Assembly (NCBI GenBank): GCA_914767715.1
Contig: OU612068.1
Location: forward strand, 34,100,001 to 34,164,000
From: Membranipora membranacea
Taxonomy: Eukaryota; Bryozoa; Gymnolaemata; Cheilostomatida; Membraniporidae
Direction: 5' to 3'
Length of the DNA stretch: 64,000 bases
Positions within the stretch are counted from its first letter, which is position 1. Each line of letters opens with the position of its first letter. The notes beneath the pieces are model-generated. The model made no database searches. It was not told where the DNA came from and saw only the letters and a program-made list of their open reading frames with translations. Positions 46,001 through 61,000 of the stretch are shown here, one piece after another. The translations under genes and the position numbers were made by a program.

Positions 46001-49000
46001 AACATGTTATAAGCATTGCTGCTTTATTGACTACCATATGTTCTTTAGTTGAATGACTGCCACAGTGGAGTTGTATTTGATGGCCTGGAGAGCTTGTTTT
46101 GCCAGAACATGCTCAGCGCAGCAAACTGTATCATGAAAGCTTTCAATAACAGGAAGTACCTGTTCTTTGTCACCCTGAAACTTGATTACAACTCGATGAA
46201 GGAGCAAGAGAAGCGAGAACAGGAGGAGAAAGGTAACCAATCGATACTCAATAAGACCTCCGTTAAACGTATTTCACAATGCAGTTTTATGAAACTCTCA
46301 ATGAAATCCGGACAAGGATAAAAATAAGCACGGGTTGACCTGATCTCCTATGGAATTCCAGATCTACCTGTTAAATTATTCATTAAATGAAATAACCACA
46401 ATCTCTGATCAGATGAACTCTTAAACAATATTGTGGATGGATGAGTTTATTTCAGTCACTGACAAAAAAAGCTGTGAAATTCGGTGTAGATACTGGCACT
46501 GTTAAAAACCAAAAACATAGAAAAATCAGGTCTCTGTGGAAAAGTTAAAAAATTATGTTGTTTAGTGTGAGAATAAGATGCCGTAAAAAGCAGTCTCGGC
46601 CCCAAGCACCTCTATACTTCATGGTGCGGTATCGTCCTGATGGACATTTATTTAAGAAGTTATTTATATAGTGGTCCTCATCATGAATGTATCTGAGAGC
46701 GAGTGTCTTAGCTTGTGTGGTCATCAGGTCGTCATATGATGCTTTTGGAAGCAGTTTTCTCTTGCTGTTTCCTTTCTAAAATTTATTATTTTCTGTATCT
46801 GCAGAGAAAAGGATGAAAGAAGAGGAAGAAGCTGAGAAGCTGCGTCTTGAGGAGATGGATGAGGACGAGTATGATGCTCTGTCTGATGAACAGAAAGCTG
46901 ATATAGATAAGAAGCGCCTTGAGATAAAACGAGAGCGCAGAAAACGAGAGCAGGAGGAGAGATCGGAGCGAGAGAGATTGGAGAAAGAGCGCCAGGAAGC
47001 TGAAGCAAGACGCCTCGAAGAAGAAAGGTCGGCAGTGCTTCTAACAGGCCAATAATCCTAACGATTCTTATGTGAACCAACCAGCTATATTAACCTGCTC
47101 TCAGAGAATTTGTTTCTCAACGCTTACCAACAAGTTTTTATCTCTTGCATTCCAGACCAAGGCATAGTATTGCCGGATCAATGAGGCTCAATACAACGTA
47201 ATTCGCATGGTTGAAACCGTCATTGTGCTATTTTTTACACTGATTTGTGTGAATTTTACCCTTCCTACAGAAAGCGGCCAGTTAACTTGCTAGTAGACAC
47301 TTACACCAATTACCCTCTCTTAGTTACACTGCATGGTCAGTTTGATTATTGATATACATGTCTATGAACCCATTACACATTTTATACATCCATCATCCAG
47401 CTCTCACCATCTATTATCCGTCAAACTTTACATCCTTTGTATATCCTTATTTATCCTTTTTGTGCACATTTCAAACTCTATTGCGTGATCTTGATACATA
47501 GATACATGAAGGACTAAAAAAAGGTTTGTTATTGCAGGGCTGCTAAAAAGAAAAAGAAAGACAAAGCTGATGGTGGTAAAGATGACAAGGCTAAAGATGC
47601 AAAGGATGCAAAACAACCAGCTGCTAAAGGGAAGGCAGCACCTGCTGGCAGCAATGATAGAGTCACCACAAAGTCACAGGGTGGTAATAAACCACATGAT
47701 GACGGTCGTCCTGAAAGTCATATGACTCACGGAAGTGGTGAAGACATGGACAAGTAAGCTTATTATTACTGATAGTGATATTTTGTAACTATGGGTTCAT
47801 GTTTCATTCAGTTTCATCTTCTAGACTCAATACTAAGTCTATGGTCTATGTTTCATCCTTAAGAAATTACTTAAACTAAATTTTACGGATGAGATTCAGA
47901 CATTGTATAGCATGTTTGTAGCAGAAAAAAAACCACTCTGCAAGAATTCAATTTGCCTACTTCATGGTTTTGCCATCTATTTAGTTGTGATGTTACATTG
48001 TAGGAAAAAGAAAGTGAAGGGAGATAAGAACCGACCGATATCTAACGAGGTGCCTGCAGCAGCTGAGGATCAGGCTCCTACTAAAGAACCAATCACTGAG
48101 GCTGAGAGGCTTCTTATGCAGAGGTAAGTCTCATAGGCTCATAAATAATTTGGAAATTTCAAGAAACATATTGAACAGTGATTTGCTGGTAATTCTTGGC
48201 TAAAGCTCAACAAGAGAACTACTCCCAATAAACGGTGACTATTTTAAGGAACATGTTATTTGGTATATTACGGAGTATTCCCTTGATAGCATGGTATGAG
48301 GTCTGATCTATGTATATATATATATGTATACATATACATACTGTTACCTTTAAGAGGTCTCAGCTCCGTATTTGTACACTTGTACATACTGTAACCTTTA
48401 ATATTGTGCAGATTCAAAACCTTCGAGGTGAGCCTGAAGGAGATCACCGATTTGGTGGAGAGATGGGACAGGACTATTGGAGCTCCTCGGCCGCCTATTA
48501 ATTCTGGTGCTGATGGTGACGATCTCCATCACAGCCACCCACAATCTGGTAAAAAAGGGAAAAAAGGCCAGGCTGAGAAACATAAGCATGATGAGAAGGA
48601 GCAGGCTAAGGCGGAGAAAGAAAAAGAGGTGAGTCACTGGTGATAGTTTTAATACTAGTTACATAACCTTTACTTTAAATGTTCTTATCAATAATGTCTA
48701 ATGATAGGCATTTCTGAAACAAGGTAAGGGAAGCGTGCTCACTAAGGCCAAGAAGATTTCAAGAGGAACCATTGACAACACATTTTATTTGTACGATATG
48801 GGATGGGGGGGGGGGGGCTTACACTACAGATCTGCACAGCGAATTAAAGACAATGCTTATTATTGGTGCGCATGTTAGATTTGTCAATGCTTCCAACAAA
48901 ATATTTTCATTCCACTTTGCTGTCCATGTTTAAAGTTCACATTCCAAGGGTGCATAACTCCTGTGAACAGTACAAAGGTAATGTGGCTAAATATTTAGCT

Positions 49001-52000
49001 TTATCATCTAAGAAAACTTACTGCACATCATAGACATTCTATTCTATCTGCTGATTCCATCAGTTAGCTGCAAAATAATACAGATTACCATTTATAGTTG
49101 GTTATATTTTGCATATGCTTATTATGTCAAAGTAATAGTGATAATTTGGCCACCAAACTCAGTTTCACCAAGGAGTTAAAGGTTCCACACTACTTTTTGC
49201 TCCAATTAAGAGTCTTATGGAAAATATTGGCCATTATTTGTTTTGATTCTCACTGCTCTCTGTTGTTTTCAGGATAGAATTTCTAATGTTAGTCGACATA
49301 GGCGTGGTGGTCCATCAAATAAACCAAGCATGATGACTATGAAAACCTTAAAAGTGAAGAATTGTGCTTGGGCTTTGCTTTGCTTAGTTGAAATGTTCAT
49401 TTCATGTGTTAGCCTGTTCCTATCTATCTCTCTGCAGAGACTGTATAGAATTTGTGTTGCTGACATCCATCTTATCCTTCTAGTAATCATACGTATGCTT
49501 GAAAAAAAGTCCTGTGCACAATGTTACTGTTATTATCATCTAATACAGCCGATAATATATACCTAACTAAAATAGCTCTATAACAAAACACAGTCAGAAT
49601 AGACCAATGTCCCAGCCAGTTCCCTGACATGTACCTCTCCATAATGCAGCTTGCAGAGAGTGAGCACGCCGATGGAGAGGACGGAACACCGACTGAGTCT
49701 GAAGGAGATGGAATAGGCGTTATGAACATTGTAGTCGAGGTCGCTAATAAAGCTACTCAGCCAGCCCAGGTAAGACAAAGTTGTAGTTGAACATATTATA
49801 GTAACAATAATGATGCCGTGAAGACCCGTGAAGACCCGTGAAGACCCGTGAAGACCCGTGAAGACCCGTGAAGACCTGTGATACCCCATTACTTGAGGTA
49901 AATATTGGCATACTCTGTATGATTGATCATCACTAGTGGTACTCCGTCTTATTTCTGAATTATGTTCTGATTTCAGGGGGTGCTGCAGTCCTCTAAGTTA
50001 CCTCCTATGGATGAGGTGTTAGATGGGCTAGGTCTGGGTGAGAAGGGACCTCCTATACCACCAATGGCTTCGTTCTCTGTAATACCATTCCCTGTCAAAC
50101 GGAAAGCTCCAGTCAGTGAAGCTGCTAGTCACTATCTATTCATAGCCTCTGGACCTGACGATCCGTAAGTACACATGATCTTCTTTGTTCCTTATAAACC
50201 AGTCAATTTCTTCCAAATAGTGTCAATTTAATAGCTTTGTAAAAAGTAATTTTAATGTCAGTTTAATGAAATAACTGTCAATTCTAATCAGCGCATTGTC
50301 AGCATCAAATCACATATAATCTCAATAATTATACACACATAATATAGGAATCTGCAGATAGATGATAAATCTAAAGACGATGAAGATGAGAAGGCTGGCA
50401 CACCAGACGGTAAGGCTGACGCGTCGACACCTACGGGTAAACGAAAAGACAAGAAAGAAAAATCATCATCCAAAGATGACAAAGAGAAGGGAAGAAAAAC
50501 TAGTGCTGGTAAATCAAGCAAGGCAGTCGGTAGAAGAGGGTCCACGGTAATGACCACACCGCCCCCTGGTGGAGCTCAGACACCTGGATCTGAGATTGAT
50601 GGTCAGAGGTGAGACAACTTTAACACTTCAATCTATGAACTTAACAATGCACCTAATCAGGTCATTTTATAACTTGATGAACACAGAAATCTTTATCTGT
50701 TCTTTATCTGCTATCCACTGATGTTTGTTACACTTAAGACTAAGACTAATGTACCAATCTTTTTTCCAGTATTTATTTGCCAATCAATGATTTAGCAAAC
50801 TATAGTTTCTGCTAATGCTATCCCCTTCTATACACCACTTACCCTTTTTTCTCTGTTGCAATTATTTTACAGCACCTCAGGTGAAACTTTCGACGGACGC
50901 TGGCCTAAGTATGAATGATATTTAGAGTATTGCAGTGTCCTCTACTAATTACTGGTCCCATTCCTTTTTGATTACAAATACCTTACAAACATAATCCCAA
51001 CAAGTGAGAGACGAAAAAAAAGATCCTGTTACTATGCGTCGAGGCGGATACCTTTAATGCATGAAGATGTGTCATCTATTTTTTGAATAAATTGAGTTTG
51101 TTTCTTTTCGCACACTAACTCCGTAACTTTGCTTTAGAGTGAATAATTATGAGTTTCATTTGATAGCACAAAATTTATTATTTCAAACAAGTTGTAGCAA
51201 TAAAACTATAAATGGTCTCCTGCCTGAATAAATAAGCATGCTTGCAATGGCTACACTAACATTTCAGCATCGAAGCATGTTGCATTCTTTTTGCTGTAAA
51301 GGGTCCACAGTCCACACCTGTTTCAGTATAACTAGTATGTATCACAGCCGGCTTCATATCAATGAGGCTCACATAACTACTCTCGTCTCATAGTTACTTA
51401 TAAATATGTGGCCCAAGTTTCGTCTCTGGTTCAGCCCAAGTTACTTTTGTTGTCATTCAATGACTCATCCACATCGATAATTTTTGCAGGCTGAACTCAT
51501 TCAGATGGACTGTACCAGCTAATGGTGAGGTTACTCTCAGATTGAGGTTCTTCAGTGAAGACCTCGGCCAGTACGATCAGACGATGAACTTTGAGATTGT
51601 GGGCACTCGTAGAAGATATCAGATGTATTGTCGTGGAGTGTGCGCTTTCCCTACAATCAGCAGAGAACCCCGAATTGTCTTTCCTAGCCGTGTAAAATCA
51701 AAGAAACCAGACGATATTCTTCACAAACAATACGTTCTTGCCAGTGATGTGTTTGAGTTTGGGCCACTTCTTGCTGGTCAAAACAGAGAAACGTGAGTTA
51801 TTCTTGTCATTCAATTATTGCAAAATGTATGCAAGTTTTGTATTATTATATTATATAACATGTGAGTGAATACGCCTTTGTTACTGCCTCCTAATCTGTC
51901 ATTGTTTTATAGGATGAAGGCTAATCGCTTCCCTGAGCACAACGAGAAACTAACCATACTGAACACATCACCGATAGAAGCTGAGATGAGCTTCTGTTAT

Positions 52001-55000
52001 CTAGATGACAGTAAAGGTGATTGCTTCATGCTTGATCCTCCTACTATGACCCTCAAACCAGGAGAGCAACAGGTACGTCACCATCGGCATTAAACAAGTC
52101 ATGTCTGTAGATCGTGTATGCCTGTTATGTAGATAGTAGGTGTTTGTAGAAAGAAGTTGTGATCAGTAATAATATTTGTAAATTGATTGTATATGCTTGT
52201 TAACATGAGCTGACTTGAGCTAACAGCACATAAGAGATTATAATGCTGAAAAGCACTAGTAAACCCAAACCTAGTATGTAGTCTTTGTAAGAAGTGACCC
52301 ACAGAAGAAAATGCGCTAATAATCTACTCTTTTGATTGCCAGGAGCTGAACATCTATGCTTTCCCAAGATCTAAGGAGTTTTACAAGGATTCACTTATCT
52401 GCTGTATCAAAGAGAATCCCGAGCCTGTTATCTTTGAGGTCAACTGTCACGGCTGTAGACCTGAACTAGAAGTGGATAAGAAAACTCTCCAATTTGACAA
52501 AGTTCTGTTACACAGGTCTGTTCTGTTACTGTACTAATAAGGCTTCCAATTAGTGTTGACAATACGAAGAGATTAATAATAGTAAACTTATATAATCCTC
52601 AAGACTTTATATTCCCCTGTCGTTTAAGCTGGAGGTAAAAACCAAAGTGATTTTGTTGAGAGTGTTAGTGTATGCTTTTATCCCATGCGTATGCTTTGGT
52701 AAACATATGGCACATATGCACAGTATGATCACAAGAAATGAATGGCAGCTAATTGTTTACAGGAAGGATACTAAGACATTATTCCTGCGTAACCGCACTC
52801 TCATCCCCGTTGGATGGAGGCTGTCTGGACTGGAGAACTTGGGTGATGACTTCTCCGTAACACAGGACAGCGGAGTTGTAGAACCAAATACTGAATTCGC
52901 TCTGCAGGCCCACTTCAGAGCTACCAAACCTGTCATCACTAACAGGAAAACTATCAGAATAGAGGTAAGGTGTGCTCAATATCGACCAATGTGACTACCT
53001 TCTAACATGTGTATCATGGAGTAATGCCTGGTTGGTAAAGGTTAAGAAGTGATGGTGTGAATGAGCAGGCGACTAAGTATGCATATGGTTATTCTTGTGA
53101 GGATTTGTACAATCAAAGCTATTTTATTTTCGATTACAGATTCTGGATTGTGATGATCAGTATGGTATTGTTGATGCCATCACTGTACATGTGCACGCTG
53201 AGGCGTATGATGTCGCTCTTGATATGAGCTTCCCTAAGGGCACAGACGGAGGTATAGACTTTGGTACTGTAAGGGTGGGCGAGGAAGGCAAGAACCAGCT
53301 CACTCTGAAAAACAAGGGCAAATATGAGATCGCTTACAGGTAATTTATATAGCTGAGTGGCATCTATGGTCTGTGTACCTGCGTACCTGCGTACCTGCGT
53401 ACCTGCGTACCTGCGTACCTGCGTACCTGCGTACCTGCGTACACGTCTATCTAACTCTAGTGATTTTTATGTCTTTATAATAATAGTTGTCACCCTCTGG
53501 AGTAGTCAGCTTATCCCTTCACTATTTATTCGACATCCTTACCAAGGAGTATCTACAAATGCTATGTTGCAATGGTGGATCCTAAATTCGTTCAAATTCC
53601 TATTTTTTTCTTGTAGCTTCACTTTGGAGAACATCAGTGGAGTCTCACTCCCTGATGTTAATTCACTGTTTGCGATCGCACCACAGAAAGGCACGCTGAC
53701 ATCTACTGACCGCCCCAGTACTGTACAAATTTCCTTCAAATCTACCTCAGAAATCGCAATCAAAGACCTGCCGATACTCAGATGTCAGGTGATTGAGCCT
53801 AATGTGGCTGAGGGCGGGGAGACTATAGCCAGTATACCTGTCAAACTCACTGTCAAATCTGTGTTTAGCAAGTGAGTAATTGTACTTTTCTTTTTTGATT
53901 CCATTGTTGTTGGTTTCACTTTGACTCGTATAACTTTTTCAGCTTCCTAATGTATGATATTTGGTCGGAATTGACGTTCCTTTTGCGTAATACCACTCTT
54001 CATCTGCGACCTGGAAACAGCTGATTTCACATAAACTATATTTTTAGATACACTATCGCTCCAAAAGCAGATATAAATTTTGGATCTCTACTTGTCAACT
54101 TCAAGAAGACGAGAACTTTCACCATAGAGAATAACGGTCAATTTGATTTCAAATACTCAATCATCAGAGCTGCTAACATAGCCAAGAAACCTGAACCTAG
54201 AGCTAGACTGTAAGTCATTCTGGTATAGAGATGGTTTAGTTTGTTGTGAGGGGTGATAATGCGAGGATAATCTATGTAACTGATGAATTAATCTAATTAA
54301 TCAACTGATCAACGCAACTAATCCGATAAAGTAAATGTTGAAGTGTAGGTAAACTATCTACAGCTTTGATGACCACTTTACTGTTCGAAAGATCTTGATG
54401 ATTTTCTCGGATTGTAGAACCTCCTAATGGCTCATTAAATTACACTGCATGTCAAAGTCAGGCATATTATCATACTATGATGGGGTTGGAGGTGTTCTGG
54501 AGACAACCTAGATAGCTAAGCATGATGCCGCATAATATCGATCACTAACATATATAATACTAAGTTATAATGACATACATGTAGTTGTGTGTAATGTTGT
54601 ATGTAACACTGAATAATATTTTAGGCCCCTCAAAGGAGCTCGAGACCAAAAATCACGTGATGGATCAAGTTCTGGTAAAGCCTCTGCACAGCCAGGTAGT
54701 CGTCCCCCACGTCGAGCTGACTCTATCAGGTAAACATCATCTTCTATGTTTCTAACGAGGGAGAATAAAATGAAGTTCTACACACCTAATAAAAAAAACT
54801 ATACCTCTTACCCAACCATGAGATATGTCCAGAGATCCTACTTTCCCTGAGTTAAACCTTATAAAAGCCATTACCCATTACATATGCTGCTTAGTGCTGC
54901 AGCTATAAATGTGTTTTTCCCTTTTTGTCACTATTCAAGTCAATATGGGCTAATTATTTGATTTGCTTTCCCTGACAAACCTTGATCCCAATTTATACAT

Positions 55001-58000
55001 GTATCTGAATGTAGTTCAATAAATACTGCTACAACTGTCAGTAAGCGAGGTCCAGGTCATCATGGCAGTAAAGTGAATCTGAGAAGGTAATTCCCCCATC
55101 CAGTTGTGTAGTTTTAGCTGGGACTGATCACCTGCCTAGCAAAGGGTGCTCAAGTATCAAGTCATCAGACCGCCCTCATAAAATGTATCACAATGATCAA
55201 CTTGAAAACAAAGCTCAGTTTGAGTGGAAATGTCAGGAAATATGTTTTACGAAATTCCACCTGAAATAATTCAACACAATTTGAGTCCCGTGACATACAA
55301 TCCTACACTTACAGTTGTGAGGAGTGAGCTGTTAGCTGATATACTTTGCAGCACCCTCAGTTAATTAGGGGGGTTCAGTCTCATTGTAGAATGCATGAAC
55401 TGGACAGCAGCTTCTTTGTTTATATAGTTGATGAAGCTTGCCTTCAGATTTCTACTGATCATTATTTACAAAACCTTGATGGAAGCCTCGCTGAGCTCTC
55501 GCTTGATTTCTTCGAATTCTAGAGCTAACCAAATACAAACTACCTCTGCACACTGACAGCTGCTAACCATTTACAAAATACTTTTTATGCACACTGACAG
55601 ATTTTATCTTGGGATGCCTCTTGTTTTCTCCTCTGAGCCAATTCCCTCGATTATGGAAAGTTTGAACAATACTTGGCAGTATTTTAAGCAGAATTTCTTT
55701 TACCTGTTTCTCAGTACCATTGCTATGAATAGCAAGATTCGGTTAGTTGTGACACTGATGTGGTTCAACCATTCTGGTTGTTTTCGATTATATCCTCCCT
55801 TATTGTTTACCATAAGCCTCACTGACTTTCAGATAATATCTGTTCTACTAATACAATGTTATGTTATAATCAACCCTCCGGGACCCACCCGGGACCCACC
55901 CGGGACCCACCCGGGACCCACCCCTACTCTGGCATAAAGGCGCATGTTTCAACTTTTTGCCGTTTTACAGCAGTGTGCATGCCTCCCTTTCAGTCCCACA
56001 TGCACGATTACTTCGCAACTCTCCCCAGTTCAGGTATCTTTTTGTTGTAACGTCATTCAATAAAAACTTACACCAGTTAAAATAATCATCCTCTCCACAT
56101 GTACATATCTGTATATATTTCTGCTTGATGTTTTGTCCATCTCTCCATTCTGTTTTCTGACAGCAGATATTGTTCTCAATGAATCATAAATAACAGATAA
56201 AAAAATTATACTCAACCAAGTGTAGCAAGCCTAAATGTCAGTAGTTGCCAATGCTTAATACAATTTTTTTTTTTACAGACAAGACATCGGGGCTGCCGGG
56301 GCGCCAGCAGCTGGAGGGGGTGGTCAGTCTCGACTACAACTCGGAATGTTCACTATATTCCCTGCGTTTGGTATAGTGCTTCCTAACGGTCATGCTACCA
56401 TCACTGTAGACTGTGCACCTGAGAACACCGGAAAATGTGAAGAGGTAAGACTCCATGTGTTCCGTGATAGACTGTCAATAGTAAACTGTCATAAAAACAA
56501 ATCATTATTATCATTATTATTCACTGACATTAAGAGAATAACTCCCAAACATAGTCTATTATTTTATGTCAATACTCACTTAATAATTTTCAATGTCTAA
56601 CAGGATTTGAGCGTTGATATAACGGAGCGAGATCCTAATGATCAGCCAGGAGGTATCCCATACAAACTGATAGCGGAGGCCTGTATACCAGGCATCAATA
56701 TCTCTGATATCGGTGCTATATTTGAGGAGCATAGAATATGTAGAAGTCTCAGCCTCTGGCAGCAAACTACTGCAGTAAGTAACACCAGAAATCTCTGTAG
56801 GTTTGTGTGACTGAGGAAGAAGAAAGAGGTCAACTGATTATCTGTGACTGTAGTTATTTCAACAATTCAGCAGCATCGCAATTGTTTGTTTTAGAACAGA
56901 AAAGACTTTAAGCTGTGTATCAAAATGATATTCTGATTTGGTAAACAAATAAAGTGTGTTGTATAAATTGCGATATACAGCCGCATATAAACCCTCTAAA
57001 TCTAGGAAAAGTTTTTAAAGGAAACCAATTTGCAAGTTTCATATATTTCGTCCACTGTTTTGTTTTTGTTTATTTATGAATTAATGCTAGTGTTTTTTAT
57101 TTCAGGTGGATGTGAACAGTGTATTTGGAGAGGAAGAAAACAAGTTCTTATTTAACAATGTGGTCGTTGGTCGTAAAGCCAAAGCCAGGTTTAAATTGTC
57201 CAATGCACAGAAAGTACCATGTGATGTCACTCTATCAATCAAACCTATACAAGTCAAATACAGCTCTAAGACTGTTGAGTGCTTCGATATTGAGGCACCT
57301 CTGAAGTTACAGATTCCCGCTCATAGTCACACATACGCTACTGTCCTTTTCACTCCACAAGGTTAGTGTGGGTTACTTGCTTGATCAGCCAATTTGCTAA
57401 GATAAGTTTGCCTATGCTTCCGGAATCCAGTAACCCAATTTCGCGATGAAATGCTAAATGCACAATACTCAGACTTTGGGTGTATATTAAAATTAGAATA
57501 CAAATGACAGACATTGTACATAATATTTCCTAATAATACTTATAATATGTGATACATTATTTCTCAGCTATGCAGCACTACAGTGCCATATTTGAAGCGT
57601 CTATTGATGGAGTACCTGCTGCTCAGGCGAGGACGAGGAATCTCACATTCGAGATATCCGGTGACGGTAATCTACCCAGAATCTCTATCCTCAAGCCAAG
57701 TATCAGGTAAGCCCTGCTCTTTATCTATGGCTTACAGACAACACATTTAATCCCAAGTAAAGATTAACTAAAAGAACTGAACTCCGATATGTGCGTGTCG
57801 TTCTGTTGTTCTGTTGTTCTGTTGTTCTGTTGTTCTGTTGTTCTGTTGTTCTGTTGTTCTGTTGTTCTGTTGTTCTGTTGTTCTGTTGTTCTGTTGTTCT
57901 GTTGGAGGTTTTTTTGTGTGATATATGTTGAGGAAGTCTATCACCTTGAAAATAACAAACCGAATTCATTTACCTATTTCTGATGATTTTTCCAGAAACA

Positions 58001-61000
58001 AGAAGGGTCAACCACTACTGCTGTTCAAGAAGAACTTGGTGAACAGAAGAGAGACATTACCTCTGGTGATAGCTAACGAAGGCTCGCTCATCAGTAAAGT
58101 ATACATAGATCTGATGGATTCAGACGGCTCGTTCACTCTCGTACCAACAGGAGAGAGTCGAGCATTCATCACTGACGGATACGATGACGCTAGTAAGTGA
58201 CACAACACGGCAATCAAGTGATGTATTTATAGATGAAGACCTACAATAAAAGCTATAATATTATGTCTTACCTAACGTCAAGGGTATTGCCCTTTCTGTC
58301 TAAAAGCTCTTTAATTCGAAAATATTATTTTTCTGTCGACAAATGCTTAATCTCTTACAGTTAGGGTCAGACTGAAATATTGCCAAGCATTGGTTTCCAG
58401 TTTCAATATTTTGAAACTTTCTTTGGCTTGTCTTATGATTGAATGTATCATTTTTCTGTTGATAACCAAATCTTACCGTCAACCTTTTTCAGGTGGTATG
58501 AAAAAGCCCCACACATGTTCCGTTTTGGTCAATGTTGGCGAGAAGGCTACATTTGACGTAACATACCAGCCCAAGGAAGCAGCAAGAACTCAGGCTACAG
58601 TTCAGCTCAGTGTAGAAGATAACCAATATGAAGATTCAGTCATTCAGGTGACCTTCAACTTACATTCAATTAGTTTGAAATCTCACTTTCGTTTTTCAAA
58701 AATTTCCATGAAACCTGAACGTAAAAATCTGTTTTATGGTGAAGAGGCTCTTAAATGTGTGTCTTGTTTCGTTGACTGTTGTAATGTTAAGCTGTATATG
58801 CTGGAGTAGGATTATTATAATTATATTATATTATGGTAACAGCTGGTTGGTGAAGGTTATATGGATGATGTTACATTAGATAATCTGCACAGTGTTGTAC
58901 AGGAATCGGACCTACAGTATGAGGATGGGTCTATGGCTGACGACGATATCTCAGGTAAACATTTAACTCCATATCTTCACATAGAAAATAACTTGGAATG
59001 GGCTGACAATTTCATATCACGAACCATCTCCCTTTTTTCTTGTGTGACTATTCAGCCTTCCCAGTATTACCCTTTCCCATCTATTACCCTTTATAATACG
59101 TTCAGTATGTGTATCTAGTGTATCTGTGTTTCAGCCCAAGGTTCATATCAAGATACAGCAACTGAACAACCACTGATCGGTACGAGTGATGGAGAGAAGA
59201 TTTGTTTATTATATGTTGAGTTGCAGTTTTCTGCCTCATTAGTTGATAACCGTTTGTTATGTTCTTTAGGAGAATGTTTGATATACTTTCTCTAAATCTT
59301 CGGCCTTCAGAGGTTCAGCTCATGATTAATTCCACTATTTGTATTTACATCCTTGATATTTTAGCTGCCAAATCGAATCTGATCAAATTTGGAGACAGTG
59401 CCATCGGTGAGAGTAAAACTCTGAGTTTCACCATGACCAATCACTCGACAACAGATTGTATTAAGTTTGTTTGGCCTGAGCATACAGCTCTCAAATTTGC
59501 ACCAAACACCGGACATATACACAGCGGACTGCACAAAGATATGACTGTTACATTCAAGGCTGATGAAGTGCACAATCTGAATGAAGAGAATGTCCTGTGC
59601 TCTGTGACCAAAATCACTTTTGAGAAAGAGTCAAATGAGGTAAGGAGCACTTCTATTCTTATTGGGTGGTATTGACTGACACCTACAAGTTTTTAGTGAA
59701 AAATAATTTTTTGAAGATAAAATCACAAGTGTGCATCTGAAAGAGAATCTTACTGTAACAAGAAATATCCCTCCTCACTCATATCTGTACCACCTTATGT
59801 TATAGGTACCTGACTGGGATGATAGAATGAGAACTGTCAGGTGGACAGACGTTGTCGGGCCCAATAACCGCCCCGCAAAGAAGAAGGTTGTTGAGGTGGA
59901 ACCTGAGCCAGTGAATACGGAGGTAGCCGAATCTCAGCGTAATGTTGAGCTCCTGGTATCTGCTAACGCTGACTACTCTAAGTTCAAATGTAAAACAGAG
60001 CAGGTCAAATTCAGAGACACGCTCATGTTCCAGACAAGAGTATTCGAGTAAGTTTGTCTGTATTATGCTGTCACTTTTATAACTCACACAGTATCACCAC
60101 TACCATCATATGAATGATCTGGATGGCGACACAATTTTTAGCCGCTGGAATAACACACTCAGTTTTGTCAGATATATTGAGCCTTTAAATACTCAGAAGG
60201 GTCATAATATGTTGCAATTATAAGATATAACAGCACAACAATCGCGTAAAGATTTGCAGAGTGAATTGTTTCACATAGATAATTAATTAGTAAGTATTTT
60301 ATTTCTAACAGAATCCAGCTTCAGAACAAGGGTACAGTACGTATGGACTATAACTGGCAGGTGGTAATGGAGGAGTTCATGCAGGCATCGAGATCTGTGA
60401 CCTTCGCTGCGGAGACTATCGCTGGCAGCAGGGCCGGATCCATCACCCCCAGTGTGGTTGGAGACATGTCACTACACATGCCATTCACTGTTGAACCTGC
60501 ATTCGGCTCGATCTTTCCTGGCAAGAAGGCTGATATCAAGGTGAGCTTGTCACAACTTTCCTAATGTCCTATAAATATGGTCATCTAGTCATCCATAATC
60601 CATCCTTTATCTTGCTAAAATCCAATATTCTTGTACATAACATACTTATATATATGAAAAGCTCAATAAAAATGTGGTATAATAATAATAAGAATTCCTT
60701 GATTGTTTTATTCAGTAACTTCTGTATATCTTGTACAGGTGAAGTTTTCTCCTCTTGATGTAAGTGAGTACGATGCTCGACTGGTCTGTACGATACCAAA
60801 CCTTGAACAGGGCAAACAGGGGCCAGTGGTGTCACTAAAGGGTCGCAGTCTGTTGCCATACTGTCACTTTGAGTTGTGTGACTCTGATTATCTGAGTGGT
60901 GCTAGACGTAACCCAGAGATGAGAGGACCGAGAGGTGCCCCTCCGGGTACTACACTCGACTCTAATACCAGAGTCATAGAGTTCCAGAGTATCGGTGTCG

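Larger units (their letters stand above)
46805..50908 (+). other. HYDIN: HYDIN block 5: charged coiled-coil and linker (exons 43-51)
   Basis: Exons: 46805-47027, (47156-47197 optional), 47538-47753, 48004-48123, 48412-48628, 49273-49353, 49650-49769, 49977-50164, 50348-50608, 50873-50908. It begins with a highly charged helix (EMDEDEYDALSDEQKADIDK, then Arg/Glu repeats), as in human HYDIN (MDEEEYDALTEEE). Lys/Ala/Asp-rich linkers follow, with conserved landmarks FKTFEVSLKEITDLVERWDR, LDGLGLGEKGPPIPPMASF and VIPFPVKRKAP. Exon 49273-49353 is supported only by splice signals and phase. Intron 48629-49272 contains a poly-G run near 48807-48818; intron 50909-51489 shows nothing distinctive. Confidence 0.88.

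Noticed and set aside
46724-47080. 118-codon minus-strand ORF
   Set aside because: Antisense of the charged HYDIN coiled-coil exon 46805-47027.
53357-53875. 172-codon + ORF starting in the GTACCTGC array
   Set aside because: Intron plus minisatellite read through into a real HYDIN exon; only the part from 53617 is supported.
57721-57983. Open frames across the TTCTGTTG repeat on both strands
   Set aside because: Low-complexity translation of an 8-bp array within an intron.
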